A program made the position numbers and the translations under genes. A DNA stretch of 22,458 nt from Lentzea aerocolonigenes (lineage in GTDB: Bacteria > Actinomycetota > Actinomycetes > Mycobacteriales > Pseudonocardiaceae), in the NCBI RefSeq assembly GCF_000955955.1, contig NZ_JYJG01000152.1:1-22458 (forward strand), written 5' to 3'. Below the pieces are notes generated by a model that was given only the letters and a program-made list of their open reading frames with translations, made no database searches and was not told where the DNA came from. Below are positions 8,613-16,073 of this stretch, piece by piece. Positions within the stretch are counted from its first letter, which is position 1; each line of letters opens with the position of its first letter.

Positions 8613-9374
8613 GTGACGATCATGCGCGCGGCTCTGCAGGATCTCTACGCTCGCCGCCTTCGCGCCAAGCTGAAGAACGCGACACTGCCCAGGCACATCG
8701 GTGTGATCATGGACGGCAACCGGCGCTGGGCCGAGCAGGTGGGTCTGGGGAACGCGAGTTCAGGCCACCAGCGCGGAGGCGAGCACCTGAAGAACGTCAT
8801 GGGCTGGTGCGAGGACATCGGCATTCCCCACCTGACGGTCTACCTCGCGTCCGCGGACAACCTGCACAAGCGCGCCAACGCCGAGATGCGCTTTCTGATG
8901 GAAGAGGTCGTCGAGCGAATCGTGGTGCCGCGGGCGGTCGAGTCCGAACGCTGGCAGACGCACGTGGCCGGCCGGATGGACCTGCTGCCCGACACCACCA
9001 GGCACGCGTTGAAGCTCGCTGTGGAGGACACCCGCGACCGCGACGCCGAATTCCACCTGACCATCGCCGTGGGCTACGACGGCCGCTTCGACGTGGTGGA
9101 CGCGGTGCGCTCGCTGCTGGAGAGCGGGCCGGGCCTCGAGGAGCTCGCGGCGAGCATCACGCCGGATGACATCGCCCGGCACCTCTGCACCGCCGGGCAA
9201 CCCGATCCCGACCTGGTGATCCGCACCAGCGGCGAGGTGCGCCTGTCCGGTTTCCTGTTGTGGCAGACGGCGTTCGCGGAGCTGCACTTCTGCGACGTCC
9301 ACTGGCCCGGCTTCCGACACGTCGACTTCTTGCGCGCGCTGCGTTCCTACGCCGACTCACGAGGGCGACGATGA
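8613..9374 (+). CDS. uppS: cis-prenyltransferase (Z-isoprenyl diphosphate synthase, UppS family)
   Basis: A 253-aa member of the cis-prenyl chain elongating family, which adds isopentenyl units to an allylic diphosphate in Z configuration. The signature HIGVIMDGNRRWA at 28-40 carries the catalytic Asp34, and the conserved C-terminal PDPDLVIRTSGE plus LSGFLLWQ segment is present. The short N-terminus, the RxSGE context and the HWPxFRHVDFLRALR end resemble the mycobacterial short-chain Z-farnesyl diphosphate synthase more than the decaprenyl/undecaprenyl enzymes, so the product length is uncertain. The GTG start has no ribosome site, and a TAGCTT -10-like box ends 7 bp before it, so the mRNA may be leaderless. 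ATG at 8622 is a possible alternative start. Confidence 0.88.
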   Translation: MTIMRAALQDLYARRLRAKLKNATLPRHIGVIMDGNRRWAEQVGLGNASSGHQRGGEHLKNVMGWCEDIGIPHLTVYLASADNLHKRANAEMRFLMEEVVERIVVPRAVESERWQTHVAGRMDLLPDTTRHALKLAVEDTRDRDAEFHLTIAVGYDGRFDVVDAVRSLLESGPGLEELAASITPDDIARHLCTAGQPDPDLVIRTSGEVRLSGFLLWQTAFAELHFCDVHWPGFRHVDFLRALRSYADSRGRR

Positions 9375-9400
9375 AGGTCACCGTGGTCGTGCCGGCCTGA
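9371..9400 (+). other. Nine-codon vestige of a glycosyltransferase-type start
   Basis: An ATG overlapping the prenyltransferase stop (ATGA) opens the nine-residue frame MKVTVVVPA followed by TGA. Those residues match the usual first residues of GT2-type glycosyltransferases (MKVTVVVPAYN). This suggests that a following gene has been deleted, leaving only its start. It could also be chance. Confidence 0.3.
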
Positions 9401-9440
9401 ACCGGACAGTAGTCTCGGACCGCCTCGAGGAAGGACACGG

Positions 9441-11582
9441 GTGGACGACTCGGCGAAGGTCGGCAGGCATGCACGCGCGGTGCTGGCCGCCGCGAAGGCG
9501 TTCCGCGCCGAGGCGGCAGGGGTGCGCGCGGAACCGGATCGGCTGCTCGCGCTCGCCGCCGCGCAGTACCAGGCGGTCCAGGACTCGCTGGTGGCCGACC
9601 AGCTCCGCGCCATGCCGTTGGACAAGCTCCGCGACACGAAGGCGAACCTGCGGCTGAGCAAGCTGAAGGCCGCCGGGTACCGGACCGTCGCCGATGTCGC
9701 CGAGGCGCGTCCGGAACAGCTCGACGGTGTGCCCGGAGTCGGCAGGCAGTCCGCCGAGCAGATCGTGCGGGCCGTCCGCGCAGTTGTCGACGGCGTCGCA
9801 CGCGACACGACCGTCCGGCTGAACCCCGACCGCGCCGGCCGAGCCCAGACCGAGTTGCTGCAGCTGATGTCCAAGCTGCGCAGGGCGAACCAGCTCGTCG
9901 GCCCGTTGCGCGAGCCGCTCGCGGATGTGCTGGGCAGGGTCGACGCCGACGTGCGCGCCGCGTCCCGTGCCTGGAGCCGGGTGCGGATGTTCTTCTCGTT
10001 GCGGAAGAACCGGCAGGCCGCCATCGAGTCGCTCGGCCGGCTCGAGGCCCTGCTGGCCAGTCGCGACGTGGCGGCGTTGCGCGCGGTGGGCACGCAGCTG
10101 CGCGTGCCGGATCTGGATCACCGCGCGCTGTGGCGCGACTACGAGCTCGACGCGGCCGCCTACAACACGCTGCTCGCGGACCTCGGTGGTGCGGGCGCGA
10201 TGCCGGATCGCAGCGCCGCCAAGGGTTTCGTCCCGGCCGAGATCGAGCACGAGGTCGACGCGACCGCACTCGACACCAGCCTGCTGAAGGTGTCGCTGCG
10301 CGGCTACCAGGTGTTCGGAGCCAAGTTCGCGCTGGCCCGCAAACGCGTCATCATCGGCGACGAGATGGGACTGGGCAAGACGATCGAGGCCATCGCGGTG
10401 ATGGCGAGCCTGGCCGCCGGCGGGCGGCGCGGGTTCCTGGTGGTCTGCCCGGCGAGTGTCGTCGTCAACTGGGTCAACGAGATCGCCAGGCACAGCGACC
10501 TCGTGCCGCACCGGATGCACGGCGCGGGCCGCGACGGCGCGGTCGGCGAGTGGCTGGCACAGGGCGGGGTCGGCGTGACGACGTTCGGCACGTTGCCGAA
10601 ACTGGTGCTGCCCAAGAGGTTCCGCCCGGCGCTGGTCGTGGTCGACGAGGCGCACTACGTGAAGAACCCGGACACGCAGCGCTCGCAGGCGGTCAACACG
10701 ATCGTGCAGCGCGCGGAGCGGGCGATCCTCCTCACCGGCACGCCGATGGAGAACCGCGTCGAGGAGTTCCGCAACCTGGTCGCCTATCTCCAGCCGGGCG
10801 TCGCGGCCCGCACGGGCGCCATCGACGCCGTGGTGGGAGCGAAGGCCTTCCGCCGCGTCGTCGCACCGGTGTACCTGCGGCGCAACCAGGAGGACGTGCT
10901 GGGGGAGCTGCCGGAGCTGCTGGAGATGGAGGACTGGGTCGAGTTCGGCAAGCAGGACCGGGGCGCGTACCTCGACGCGGTGCGCGAGGGGAACCTGATG
11001 GCGATGCGCCGCGCCGCCTATGCGCCGGGCACGCCCCGCGGCTCGGCGAAGCTGGAGCGGCTGCTGGAGATCGTCGAGGAGTCGAGGGACAACGGCTGGA
11101 AGGTCGTGGTGTTCTCGTACTTCCACGACGTGCTGGACGCGGTCGCGGACCACGTCGAAGCCTTCGGCCCCCTGACCGGCGCGACGTCGGCGCAGGGCCG
11201 TCAGCAACTGGTGGACGCGTTCACGGCGTGCGAGGACCACGCGGTGCTGCTGGCCCAGATCGAAGCGGGCGGCGTGGGCCTCAACATCCAGGCGGCCTCC
11301 GTGGTGATCATCGCCGAGCCGCAGTGGAAGCCGAGCACGGAGGACCAGGCGATCGCCCGTTGCCACCGGATGGGCCAGGTCCGCAAGGTGCACGTGCACC
11401 GGTTGCTGGTCAAGGACAGCGTGGACGCGCGAGTGCAGGAGATCCGCGACCACAAGACCCTGCTGTTCGACCACTACGCGCGGGAGAGCGACACGAAGCA
11501 CTCACACGCGAGCGCGCTGGACTCCGCGGTGTCGGTGGAGCAGCGGGTGGTGCGCGCCGAGCAGCAGCGCCTTGGTCTATAG
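9441..11582 (+). CDS. SNF2-family DEAH ATPase/helicase with helix-hairpin-helix motif
   Basis: A 713-aa superfamily 2 DNA translocase. The N-terminal third carries a helix-hairpin-helix (LDGVPGVGRQSAEQIVRAV, about 93-111), a non-sequence-specific DNA-binding motif. The ATPase core has Walker A GDEMGLGKT (306-314), DEAH (402-405) and LLTGTPMENR, and the C-lobe has AGGVGLNIQAASVVI and the Arg-finger region QAIARCHRMGQ. The SNF2 core is complete, and the short N-terminus differs from large SNF2 proteins. AGGAAGG lies 6 bases before the GTG start. It is probably a DNA repair or remodelling translocase. The function beyond DNA-dependent ATP hydrolysis is inference. Confidence 0.93.
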   Translation: MDDSAKVGRHARAVLAAAKAFRAEAAGVRAEPDRLLALAAAQYQAVQDSLVADQLRAMPLDKLRDTKANLRLSKLKAAGYRTVADVAEARPEQLDGVPGVGRQSAEQIVRAVRAVVDGVARDTTVRLNPDRAGRAQTELLQLMSKLRRANQLVGPLREPLADVLGRVDADVRAASRAWSRVRMFFSLRKNRQAAIESLGRLEALLASRDVAALRAVGTQLRVPDLDHRALWRDYELDAAAYNTLLADLGGAGAMPDRSAAKGFVPAEIEHEVDATALDTSLLKVSLRGYQVFGAKFALARKRVIIGDEMGLGKTIEAIAVMASLAAGGRRGFLVVCPASVVVNWVNEIARHSDLVPHRMHGAGRDGAVGEWLAQGGVGVTTFGTLPKLVLPKRFRPALVVVDEAHYVKNPDTQRSQAVNTIVQRAERAILLTGTPMENRVEEFRNLVAYLQPGVAARTGAIDAVVGAKAFRRVVAPVYLRRNQEDVLGELPELLEMEDWVEFGKQDRGAYLDAVREGNLMAMRRAAYAPGTPRGSAKLERLLEIVEESRDNGWKVVVFSYFHDVLDAVADHVEAFGPLTGATSAQGRQQLVDAFTACEDHAVLLAQIEAGGVGLNIQAASVVIIAEPQWKPSTEDQAIARCHRMGQVRKVHVHRLLVKDSVDARVQEIRDHKTLLFDHYARESDTKHSHASALDSAVSVEQRVVRAEQQRLGL

Positions 11583-11625
11583 GAAATGGATGTACCAGGG
11601 GAAATGTGAGCATCAACACCCGGCT

Positions 11626-11654
11626 GTGACGTTCTCGTGTTCATTTCGTAACAT
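11626..11654 (+). promoter_or_regulatory. SigA-type promoter of the secreted peptidase gene
   Basis: GTGACG at 11626-11631, a 17-bp spacer and TAACAT at 11649-11654, each 4 of 6 bases matching the consensus. The start codon at 11702 follows an AAGGTG ribosome site at 11689-11694. Confidence 0.5.
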
Positions 11655-11701
11655 GGCCCGCCGTGTGAACATGCCCTGTCCCCGACGCAAGGTGTTCCCG
11701 A

Positions 11702-12391
11702 ATGCCGGGCCGACATAGAACGAAGCAGACCGCCAGCCGAAAGCTGCCCATCGCAGTCGCCGCCACCCTCACCGTGGGCTTGGCCGGCACCTTCTGGATC
11801 GTCCGCGATTCCGGCCAGCCGGTCGACCCGACTGGAGCGGCCGCCCTTCTGGCCGCCTCGTCAACTCCCGTCAGCCAGGACCTGCGGCCTGTCACGACAT
11901 CGACCACCGCGCCGTCGTCCTCGCAGCCTCCGGTGACCACGACGACGCCTCCGGTGACCACGACAGAGCCCAAGACCACCACGCCGCCTCCGCCGCCGCC
12001 CTGTCCGACGACGTTGGACGGAGTCAAACCGCATGCGGCCCAGGTGGGTCACCACGTCGCGGGCAAGTTCGGCGTCAGCGACATCGGTGGTGCCGCCGGC
12101 CGGGGAGGCTCCGGTGACCATCCTCTCGGTCTGGCGCTGGACTTCATGGTCGACCCCGCCACCGGCAACGCCCTGGCCGACTACGTGCTGGCCAACCGCA
12201 AGGCGTTCGGCGTCACCTATGTGATCTGGCGCCAGCGCTACAACGACGGCAGCGGCTGGTCGGCGATGGAGGACCGGGGCAGTCCCACGGCCAACCACAT
12301 GGACCACGAACCACATGGACCACGTGCACGTGTCGTTCCAGGCGACCGCGACCGTCAACGTCACCTGCTGATCTTCGTCCACAAAGGATGA
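11702..12391 (+). CDS. Secreted M15-like peptidase, frameshifted at the C-terminus by a 16-bp duplication
   Basis: The N-terminus has a basic stretch and one hydrophobic segment (about 15-34), so it is a membrane-anchored or secreted protein. A Thr/Pro-rich linker (60-103) is followed by a domain resembling the C-terminal (M15-like) part of ARB_07466-type cell-wall proteins: DHPLGLALDFMVDP, YVIWRQRYNDG, DRGSPTANHMDH. The usual ending HVHVSF is missing because a perfect 16-bp tandem duplication (12293-12324) shifts the frame and gives a 23-residue foreign tail after residue 202. Without one copy the frame ends at 12371 after a protein of 217 aa ending VNVTC. The gene as written probably lacks a catalytic histidine. 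AAGGTG is 7 bases before the ATG. Confidence 0.75.
   Translation: MPGRHRTKQTASRKLPIAVAATLTVGLAGTFWIVRDSGQPVDPTGAAALLAASSTPVSQDLRPVTTSTTAPSSSQPPVTTTTPPVTTTEPKTTTPPPPPPCPTTLDGVKPHAAQVGHHVAGKFGVSDIGGAAGRGGSGDHPLGLALDFMVDPATGNALADYVLANRKAFGVTYVIWRQRYNDGSGWSAMEDRGSPTANHMDHEPHGPRARVVPGDRDRQRHLLIFVHKG
11926..11964 (+). repeat. 21-bp tandem repeat in Pro/Thr linker
   Basis: Two copies of an 18-base block (11926-11943 and 11947-11964), spaced by 3 bases and encoding a PPVTTT-type linker. It keeps the frame and is ordinary for such linkers. Confidence 0.7.
12293..12324 (+). repeat. Perfect 16-bp tandem duplication causing a frameshift
   Basis: The 16 bases aaccacatggaccacg occur twice with no spacer (12293-12308 and 12309-12324). 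Sixteen is not a multiple of three, so the frame changes at the NHMDH motif of the peptidase gene. Confidence 0.95.
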
Positions 12392-12467
12392 GAACAACGT
12401 GCGGAGGCAATCACAGCGCCGGCCGCCGTGAAGATGACGGTCAAATTGCATTGAACCTTTTACATTC

Positions 12468-12495
12468 TTGACGAACACATTGTTAGCGATAACAC
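12468..12495 (+). promoter_or_regulatory. Promoter with inverted-repeat operator before the nuclease-like gene
   Basis: TTGACG at 12468-12473 is followed 16 bp later by TAACAC. The -10 box lies inside TGTTAGCGATAACA (12481-12494), a perfect 5-bp-arm palindrome. It resembles LacI-family operators, whose core in actinobacteria is often TGTTAGCGCTAACA. Confidence 0.4.
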
Positions 12496-12502
12496 TGGCC
12501 TT

Positions 12503-12583
12503 GCGGCGAGGCGCAGCCGCTCTGCCAGGCAAAAGGCTGAAAGTCCTGACCTCATGAAGGTCGGTGTGAGCCTGCCTGTGGCA
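12503..12583 (+). promoter_or_regulatory. Structured 5' leader, candidate cis-acting RNA
   Basis: A GCGGC/GCCGC stem-loop (12503-12520) is followed by a nested hairpin: TGCC/GGCA, AGGC/GCCT, AGGCT/AGCCT and GACCT/AGGTC around the loop CATGA at 12553-12557. It lies between the putative promoter at 12468 and the TTG start at 12616. I do not recognise a known riboswitch class. Confidence 0.35.
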
Positions 12584-12615
12584 TACCACTCCACCTTCAT
12601 CGAGGCAGGATCGCA

Positions 12616-13461
12616 TTGCCCAGCCCAGCCACATCGATCACGCGTCCGGGGGTCGTCCGCCGTTTCTGGTGGCGCTCCGGCCAGGGCGCGAGGCTCGCCG
12701 TCGCGAGCTTGAGCGTCGTCACCACGGTCGCCACGACGGGGGCGGTCACGTTCGCCGGAGACGCGTTTCCAGGAGGACGCGGGAGCTCCGGCCTCGAACA
12801 GACCGTGCACAGAGGCGACGCCGTCGAGGTGACGGTCCGCGAAGTGTCCGAAGTGGACTCCTTCGAGGCTGTGGAGCCGGCCACCGGTGTCTTCTTCCGC
12901 GCCCGCGTCGCGGGGGTGCGCAGGCTCGCGGACTGCCGGCTCGCCGAGTCGCGCGCCGTGGCCCGGAACCTGTTGCTGGGCAAGGGAGTGCGGCTCCTCG
13001 TGCGGAGGGACGGCGCGTCCGGGAGCGACCAGATCGTGGCCGACGTGGTGCTGCCGGACGGGAGGGACTACGCGCGGACCGTCGTGCACGACGGCGTGGC
13101 TGAGGCTGACCTGGCCACCCGTGAGGAGCTCGCGCCGGTCGAGACCGACGCTCGCCGGGACCGTCGCGGCTTGTGGGCGACCAGTTGTCCGTCGGTCGAG
13201 ACGACGACAAATGCGCCGTCGTCATCCGCGACGAGTACGACCACCACGACGACAACCGTTCCGGCCACGACGGAGTCCAGCTCACAGCCACCGCCGTCAC
13301 CGCCGGTGTCATCATCCTCGGCACCACCCGACGGCCCGTTGATCGTCGTGAGGGGCGGGCGGTGCACCACGGAAGGTGAGCGGGGGACGACCATCACGGG
13401 CAACGAGATGGTCTGCACGCGCACCGACAAAGACGAGCTGAGGTGGCGGCGTGCGAAGTGA
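12616..13461 (+). CDS. Secreted protein with degenerate SNase-like (thermonuclease) domain
   Basis: A 281-aa protein with a basic start and a hydrophobic signal segment (about 26-46), hence exported. Residues about 62-192 resemble a staphylococcal-nuclease-like fold: strands VEVTVREV and FRARVAGV, the AxxLLLGKGVRLLV segment, an ADVVLPDGRDYARTVVHDGVAEAD segment and the end RRGLWATSC. The usual catalytic marks (DGDT, IDAPE and DRYGR) are not recognisable, so activity is doubtful. A Ser/Thr/Pro-rich linker (about 195-240) leads to a small C-terminal part with Cys in GGRCTTEG and EMVCTRTDKDE, perhaps a disulphide. The start is TTG, with AGGCAGGA 5 bases upstream; no better in-frame start is visible. 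It overlaps the next gene. Confidence 0.7.
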   Translation: MPSPATSITRPGVVRRFWWRSGQGARLAVASLSVVTTVATTGAVTFAGDAFPGGRGSSGLEQTVHRGDAVEVTVREVSEVDSFEAVEPATGVFFRARVAGVRRLADCRLAESRAVARNLLLGKGVRLLVRRDGASGSDQIVADVVLPDGRDYARTVVHDGVAEADLATREELAPVETDARRDRRGLWATSCPSVETTTNAPSSSATSTTTTTTTVPATTESSSQPPPSPPVSSSSAPPDGPLIVVRGGRCTTEGERGTTITGNEMVCTRTDKDELRWRRAK

Positions 13462-13948
13462 GAACTTCTTCAGCAAATCGGTGCCCACCGTCGCGACGCC
13501 GCCACGCCTGGCGGACGGCAGGCCTCCGCGCGGCCTGACCGGCGACGGCCTGGTGCGCACGACCGGTTGGCTCCAGGCCGGTGACCACCCGGTGAGCTCG
13601 GTCTACGTCGCGGCGGCGATCGGGTTCCTGTGGGCGCCGATCGCCGCGGTCAAGCTGATGGCCTCGGTCCCCGTCGCGGCCGGGGTCCTGGTGATCGCGG
13701 CTCCGGCGCTGTCCGGCACGGCGTGGTGGTTGTTCACCACGCGGGTGAGGCCGTCCTCCCTGGCGCGCAACACCGGGGAGAAGTGCGCGAAGGACCTCGA
13801 GCCGGGTGACGTCGTCCGGCTCCACGGTTCGATCGGACCGGTGGGCCAGGTGATCGCGGTGACGCCTGCCGGGGTGGACTTCTACGGCGGCGGGAGCCTC
13901 TCGTGGGCGCCCGGCGACGTCGTGCAGATCGCCGAACTGCTCACCTGA
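13451..13948 (+). CDS. Small two-helix membrane protein
   Basis: A 165-aa protein. Hydrophobic segments at about 50-70 (VSSVYVAAAIGFLWAPIAAV) and 72-98 are likely transmembrane helices, giving a hairpin with both ends in the cytoplasm. The C-terminal 60 residues (EPGDVVRLHGSIGPVGQVIAV) look like a small beta-rich domain. No family is recognised. It starts at GTG, overlapping the end of the nuclease-like gene by 11 bp, with GAGGTGG before the start, so the two are probably one operon. Confidence 0.7.
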   Translation: MRSENFFSKSVPTVATPPRLADGRPPRGLTGDGLVRTTGWLQAGDHPVSSVYVAAAIGFLWAPIAAVKLMASVPVAAGVLVIAAPALSGTAWWLFTTRVRPSSLARNTGEKCAKDLEPGDVVRLHGSIGPVGQVIAVTPAGVDFYGGGSLSWAPGDVVQIAELLT

Positions 13949-13974
13949 AGTCGTGACAGGAGAGCGTCCGCCTT

Positions 13975-14358
13975 TCAGCCGGCCGTTCTCGTGCGCGGGT
14001 CGGTGCGCAGCGCCTGCTCCACGTCCGAGTACAGCTCCAGCACGTGGTCGAGACCGGACATCGTGATCGGCCGCAGCACCGCCCGATGTGCCGCCACTAT
14101 CCGCAATGGGCAGCCCACGGCACTGGCGCGACGCTGCTGCGTCAGCAGTTCGTTGAGGCCCGCCGACCCGAAGAAGGTGACCCCGGACAGGTCGACGACC
14201 ACGGGAAACGGCGGTGTCGCCATCGCGATGGCGACCCTCAGCTCGTGACGCAGTGCGAACACCGAGTCCTGATCCATCTCTCCGGCGGCCCGCACGACCG
14301 TCGAGAGGACGTGCACTTCTCGTTGCACGTGGAAGGACGGTGGGGAAGTGTTGAGCAC
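13975..14358 (-). CDS. STAS-domain anti-sigma factor antagonist
   Basis: A 127-aa STAS protein of the SpoIIAA/RsbV type, which binds an anti-sigma kinase when unphosphorylated. The VVDLSGVTFFGSAGLNEL segment contains the Ser in the place of the phosphorylated residue (usual form D-S-S-G). Start: the longest open frame starts at 14427, but GTG at 14358 is preceded by AGGAGG 7 bases upstream, a very strong site, so I use it. The usual DSxG acid is Gly here (FGSAGL), a slight departure. SigF/SigB-type promoters are common in this window, so it could feed into that sigma pathway; no sigma or anti-sigma gene is present. Confidence 0.85.
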   Translation of the reverse strand: MLNTSPPSFHVQREVHVLSTVVRAAGEMDQDSVFALRHELRVAIAMATPPFPVVVDLSGVTFFGSAGLNELLTQQRRASAVGCPLRIVAAHRAVLRPITMSGLDHVLELYSDVEQALRTDPRTRTAG

Positions 14359-14480
14359 GGCAGGGCCTCCTCGCCCTCGCGATCCGGTGACCGGATCAAG
14401 GACGCAGCTGCCCGCTGAACTGCTCACCCAGAACTTTAGCCGTTAAAACGACCGACCGCATCTCGGCGAGGTCCACGCTG

Positions 14481-14542
14481 GGTTCGGCGCGAACGGCACG
14501 CTGGTACGGCTGGTTCGTACGAACGTGCCTTTCGCGCCAACC
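14481..14542. terminator. Long hairpin after the P450-ferredoxin operon
   Basis: Arms 14481-14500 and 14524-14542 pair over 19 positions with one mismatch and one bulge. The loop carries a further GTACG/CGTAC stem. It starts 17 bp after the ferredoxin stop. No T tract is seen, so it may be a non-canonical terminator or another structure. Confidence 0.45.
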
Positions 14543-14558
14543 AGAACGAGGGATTCGC

Positions 14559-14753
14559 CTACCTGTCCACCACGATCGCCATCGCCGGGCACAGCAGGGC
14601 GGCGTGCTCGGTGGCCGCCTCCAGGTGCGCAGGCGGGTCCTCCACCAGCAGGACCACCATGCCGTCGTCGTCGCGCTGGTCGAACACGTCCGGCGCCGCG
14701 AGCACGCACTGGCCCGCACCCACGCAGGCGTCCACGTCGATCCGCACCTTCAT
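14559..14753 (-). CDS. [3Fe-4S] ferredoxin, P450 electron donor
   Basis: A 64-aa ferredoxin. Cysteines at 10, 16 and 55 (CVGAGQC, then CP) fit a 3Fe-4S cluster, with Ala where a fourth Cys would be. Such ferredoxins pass electrons from a reductase to actinobacterial P450s. It starts one base inside the P450 stop (tight TGATG overlap), so the two are translationally coupled. The length is normal. The reductase is not in the window. Confidence 0.9.
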   Translation of the reverse strand: MKVRIDVDACVGAGQCVLAAPDVFDQRDDDGMVVLLVEDPPAHLEAATEHAALLCPAMAIVVDR

Positions 14754-15991
14754 CAGGCGTCCTCCCCGTCCCAGGTGACCGGCAACGCGCGCACGCCGTA
14801 GACCAGCGCGTTGTCCTTGAACTCGATGTCCTCGAACGGAACCGCGAGCCGCAGCGTCGGGATGCGCTGGTGCAGCCGGGCGAACACCTCCTGCAGCTCG
14901 ACCCTGGCCAGCTGCTGGCCGAGGCACTGGTGGATGCCGTAGCCGAACGCCAGGTGCGCGGTCGCCTCGCGCTTCAGGTCGATGCGATCGGCGTCCGGGA
15001 ACACCGACTCGTCACGGTTGCCCGCGGACAACACGGCGACGAGCCATTCGCCCGCCTTGATCTCCTCGTCCCCGATCGTCAGATCGCCGGTGGCCTGCCG
15101 CAGCACGCCGAAGTGCACGATCGACAGGTACCGCAGCATCTCGTCGACGGCGGTCCCCGCGAGTTCCGGGTCCGCCCGCAGCGCGGCGAGCTGGTCGGGC
15201 TGACGCAGCAGGGCCAGCGTGCTGAGCCCGATCATGTTCGCTGTGGTCTCGTGCCCGGCGATCAGCAGCGTGATGCCGAGTGTCACCAGTTCCTCGACGG
15301 ACAGCTCCTGGCCGGTCTCCCTGGCCCGGACGATCAACCTGCCCAGAAGGTCGTCGGTCGGCGTCTCCAACTTGGTCAGCACCAGCTGCGTCATGAACCC
15401 GACGACCTCGAGGTTGGCCTGCTCCAGTGCCGCGGGGTCGCTGTTCGTGCCGACGAGCACCGCGGTCTGCTCCTGGAACCGGTCGCGGTCGGCGTAGTCG
15501 ACCCCCAGCAACTCGCAGATCACCAGCGACGGGATCGGCAGCGCGAAGTCCGCGACGAGGTCGACCGGCCCGGTGCGCGCCAGCAGCGCGTCGAGGTGGT
15601 CGTCGACCAGGCCGCGGATGTAGGGCCGCATCGCCTGGATCCGTTTGACGGTGAACTCCGGCGTCAGCAGGCGCCGCAACCGGGCGTGGCCGGGCCCGTC
15701 CATGTTGAGCAGGCTGCCGGGCGCCACCGGCCGGTCGAGCACGCCGCCGGCCACCACGTGCGTCGACGGGGCGGCGTGCGAGCTGAGGTGCGGATTGGTC
15801 AGCATCGCGCGCACGTCGTCGTACCGGCTGACGACGCGTGCGTCGACGCCGACCGGACACGCCAGCGAGGCGGTGCCCTCCTGTGCGCGCAGCTCGACGT
15901 ACTCCGTGGGCGGGTCGAACGGGCAGCGGGGGTCCCGCTCGGTGGGGAAGGAGCCCAGCTCGGACCGGGTGCCGACCTTGGTCTCACTCAT
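14753..15991 (-). CDS. Cytochrome P450
   Basis: A 412-aa cytoplasmic P450 of the CYP105-like actinobacterial type, a monooxygenase for small molecules. Seen are I-helix AGHETTA (245-251), ExxR as EMLR (284-287) and the haem motif FGYGIHQCLG with Cys356. The length is typical. It is transcribed with the ferredoxin and divergently from a TetR regulator, across a palindromic control region, which points to induction by a small molecule, perhaps a xenobiotic or secondary metabolite. The substrate is unknown. Confidence 0.95.
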   Translation of the reverse strand: MSETKVGTRSELGSFPTERDPRCPFDPPTEYVELRAQEGTASLACPVGVDARVVSRYDDVRAMLTNPHLSSHAAPSTHVVAGGVLDRPVAPGSLLNMDGPGHARLRRLLTPEFTVKRIQAMRPYIRGLVDDHLDALLARTGPVDLVADFALPIPSLVICELLGVDYADRDRFQEQTAVLVGTNSDPAALEQANLEVVGFMTQLVLTKLETPTDDLLGRLIVRARETGQELSVEELVTLGITLLIAGHETTANMIGLSTLALLRQPDQLAALRADPELAGTAVDEMLRYLSIVHFGVLRQATGDLTIGDEEIKAGEWLVAVLSAGNRDESVFPDADRIDLKREATAHLAFGYGIHQCLGQQLARVELQEVFARLHQRIPTLRLAVPFEDIEFKDNALVYGVRALPVTWDGEDA

Positions 15992-16022
15992 GGCGGAAGC
16001 CGCCTTCCCGGAAAATAATGGC

Positions 16023-16057
16023 AGTCACTGTCACATGACTCAGGCTGTCAGATGACA
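16023..16057. promoter_or_regulatory. Extra TGTCA/TGACA half-sites beside the TetR operator
   Basis: AGTCA/TGACT (16023-16027, 16036-16040) and TGTCA/TGACA (16046-16050, 16053-16057) are perfect short inverted repeats. The second pair shares its half-site with the large palindrome to the right. Confidence 0.5.
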
Positions 16058-16073
16058 TCGCCTGTCGCAACCA

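Noticed and set aside
9378..11501. A 707-codon reverse-strand open frame over the SNF2 gene
   Set aside because: It is antisense to a clearly conserved SNF2 helicase, and its amino acid content (Arg, His, Ala repeats) is typical of high-GC shadow reading.
12503..12583. Known c-di-AMP, SAM, TPP or c-di-GMP riboswitch
   Set aside because: The core motifs of those classes are not present; kept only as an unclassified structured leader.
14525..16018. A 497-codon forward open frame over the P450 gene
   Set aside because: Antisense of P450 and ferredoxin; no motif, only Arg/Gly/Pro-rich shadow sequence.
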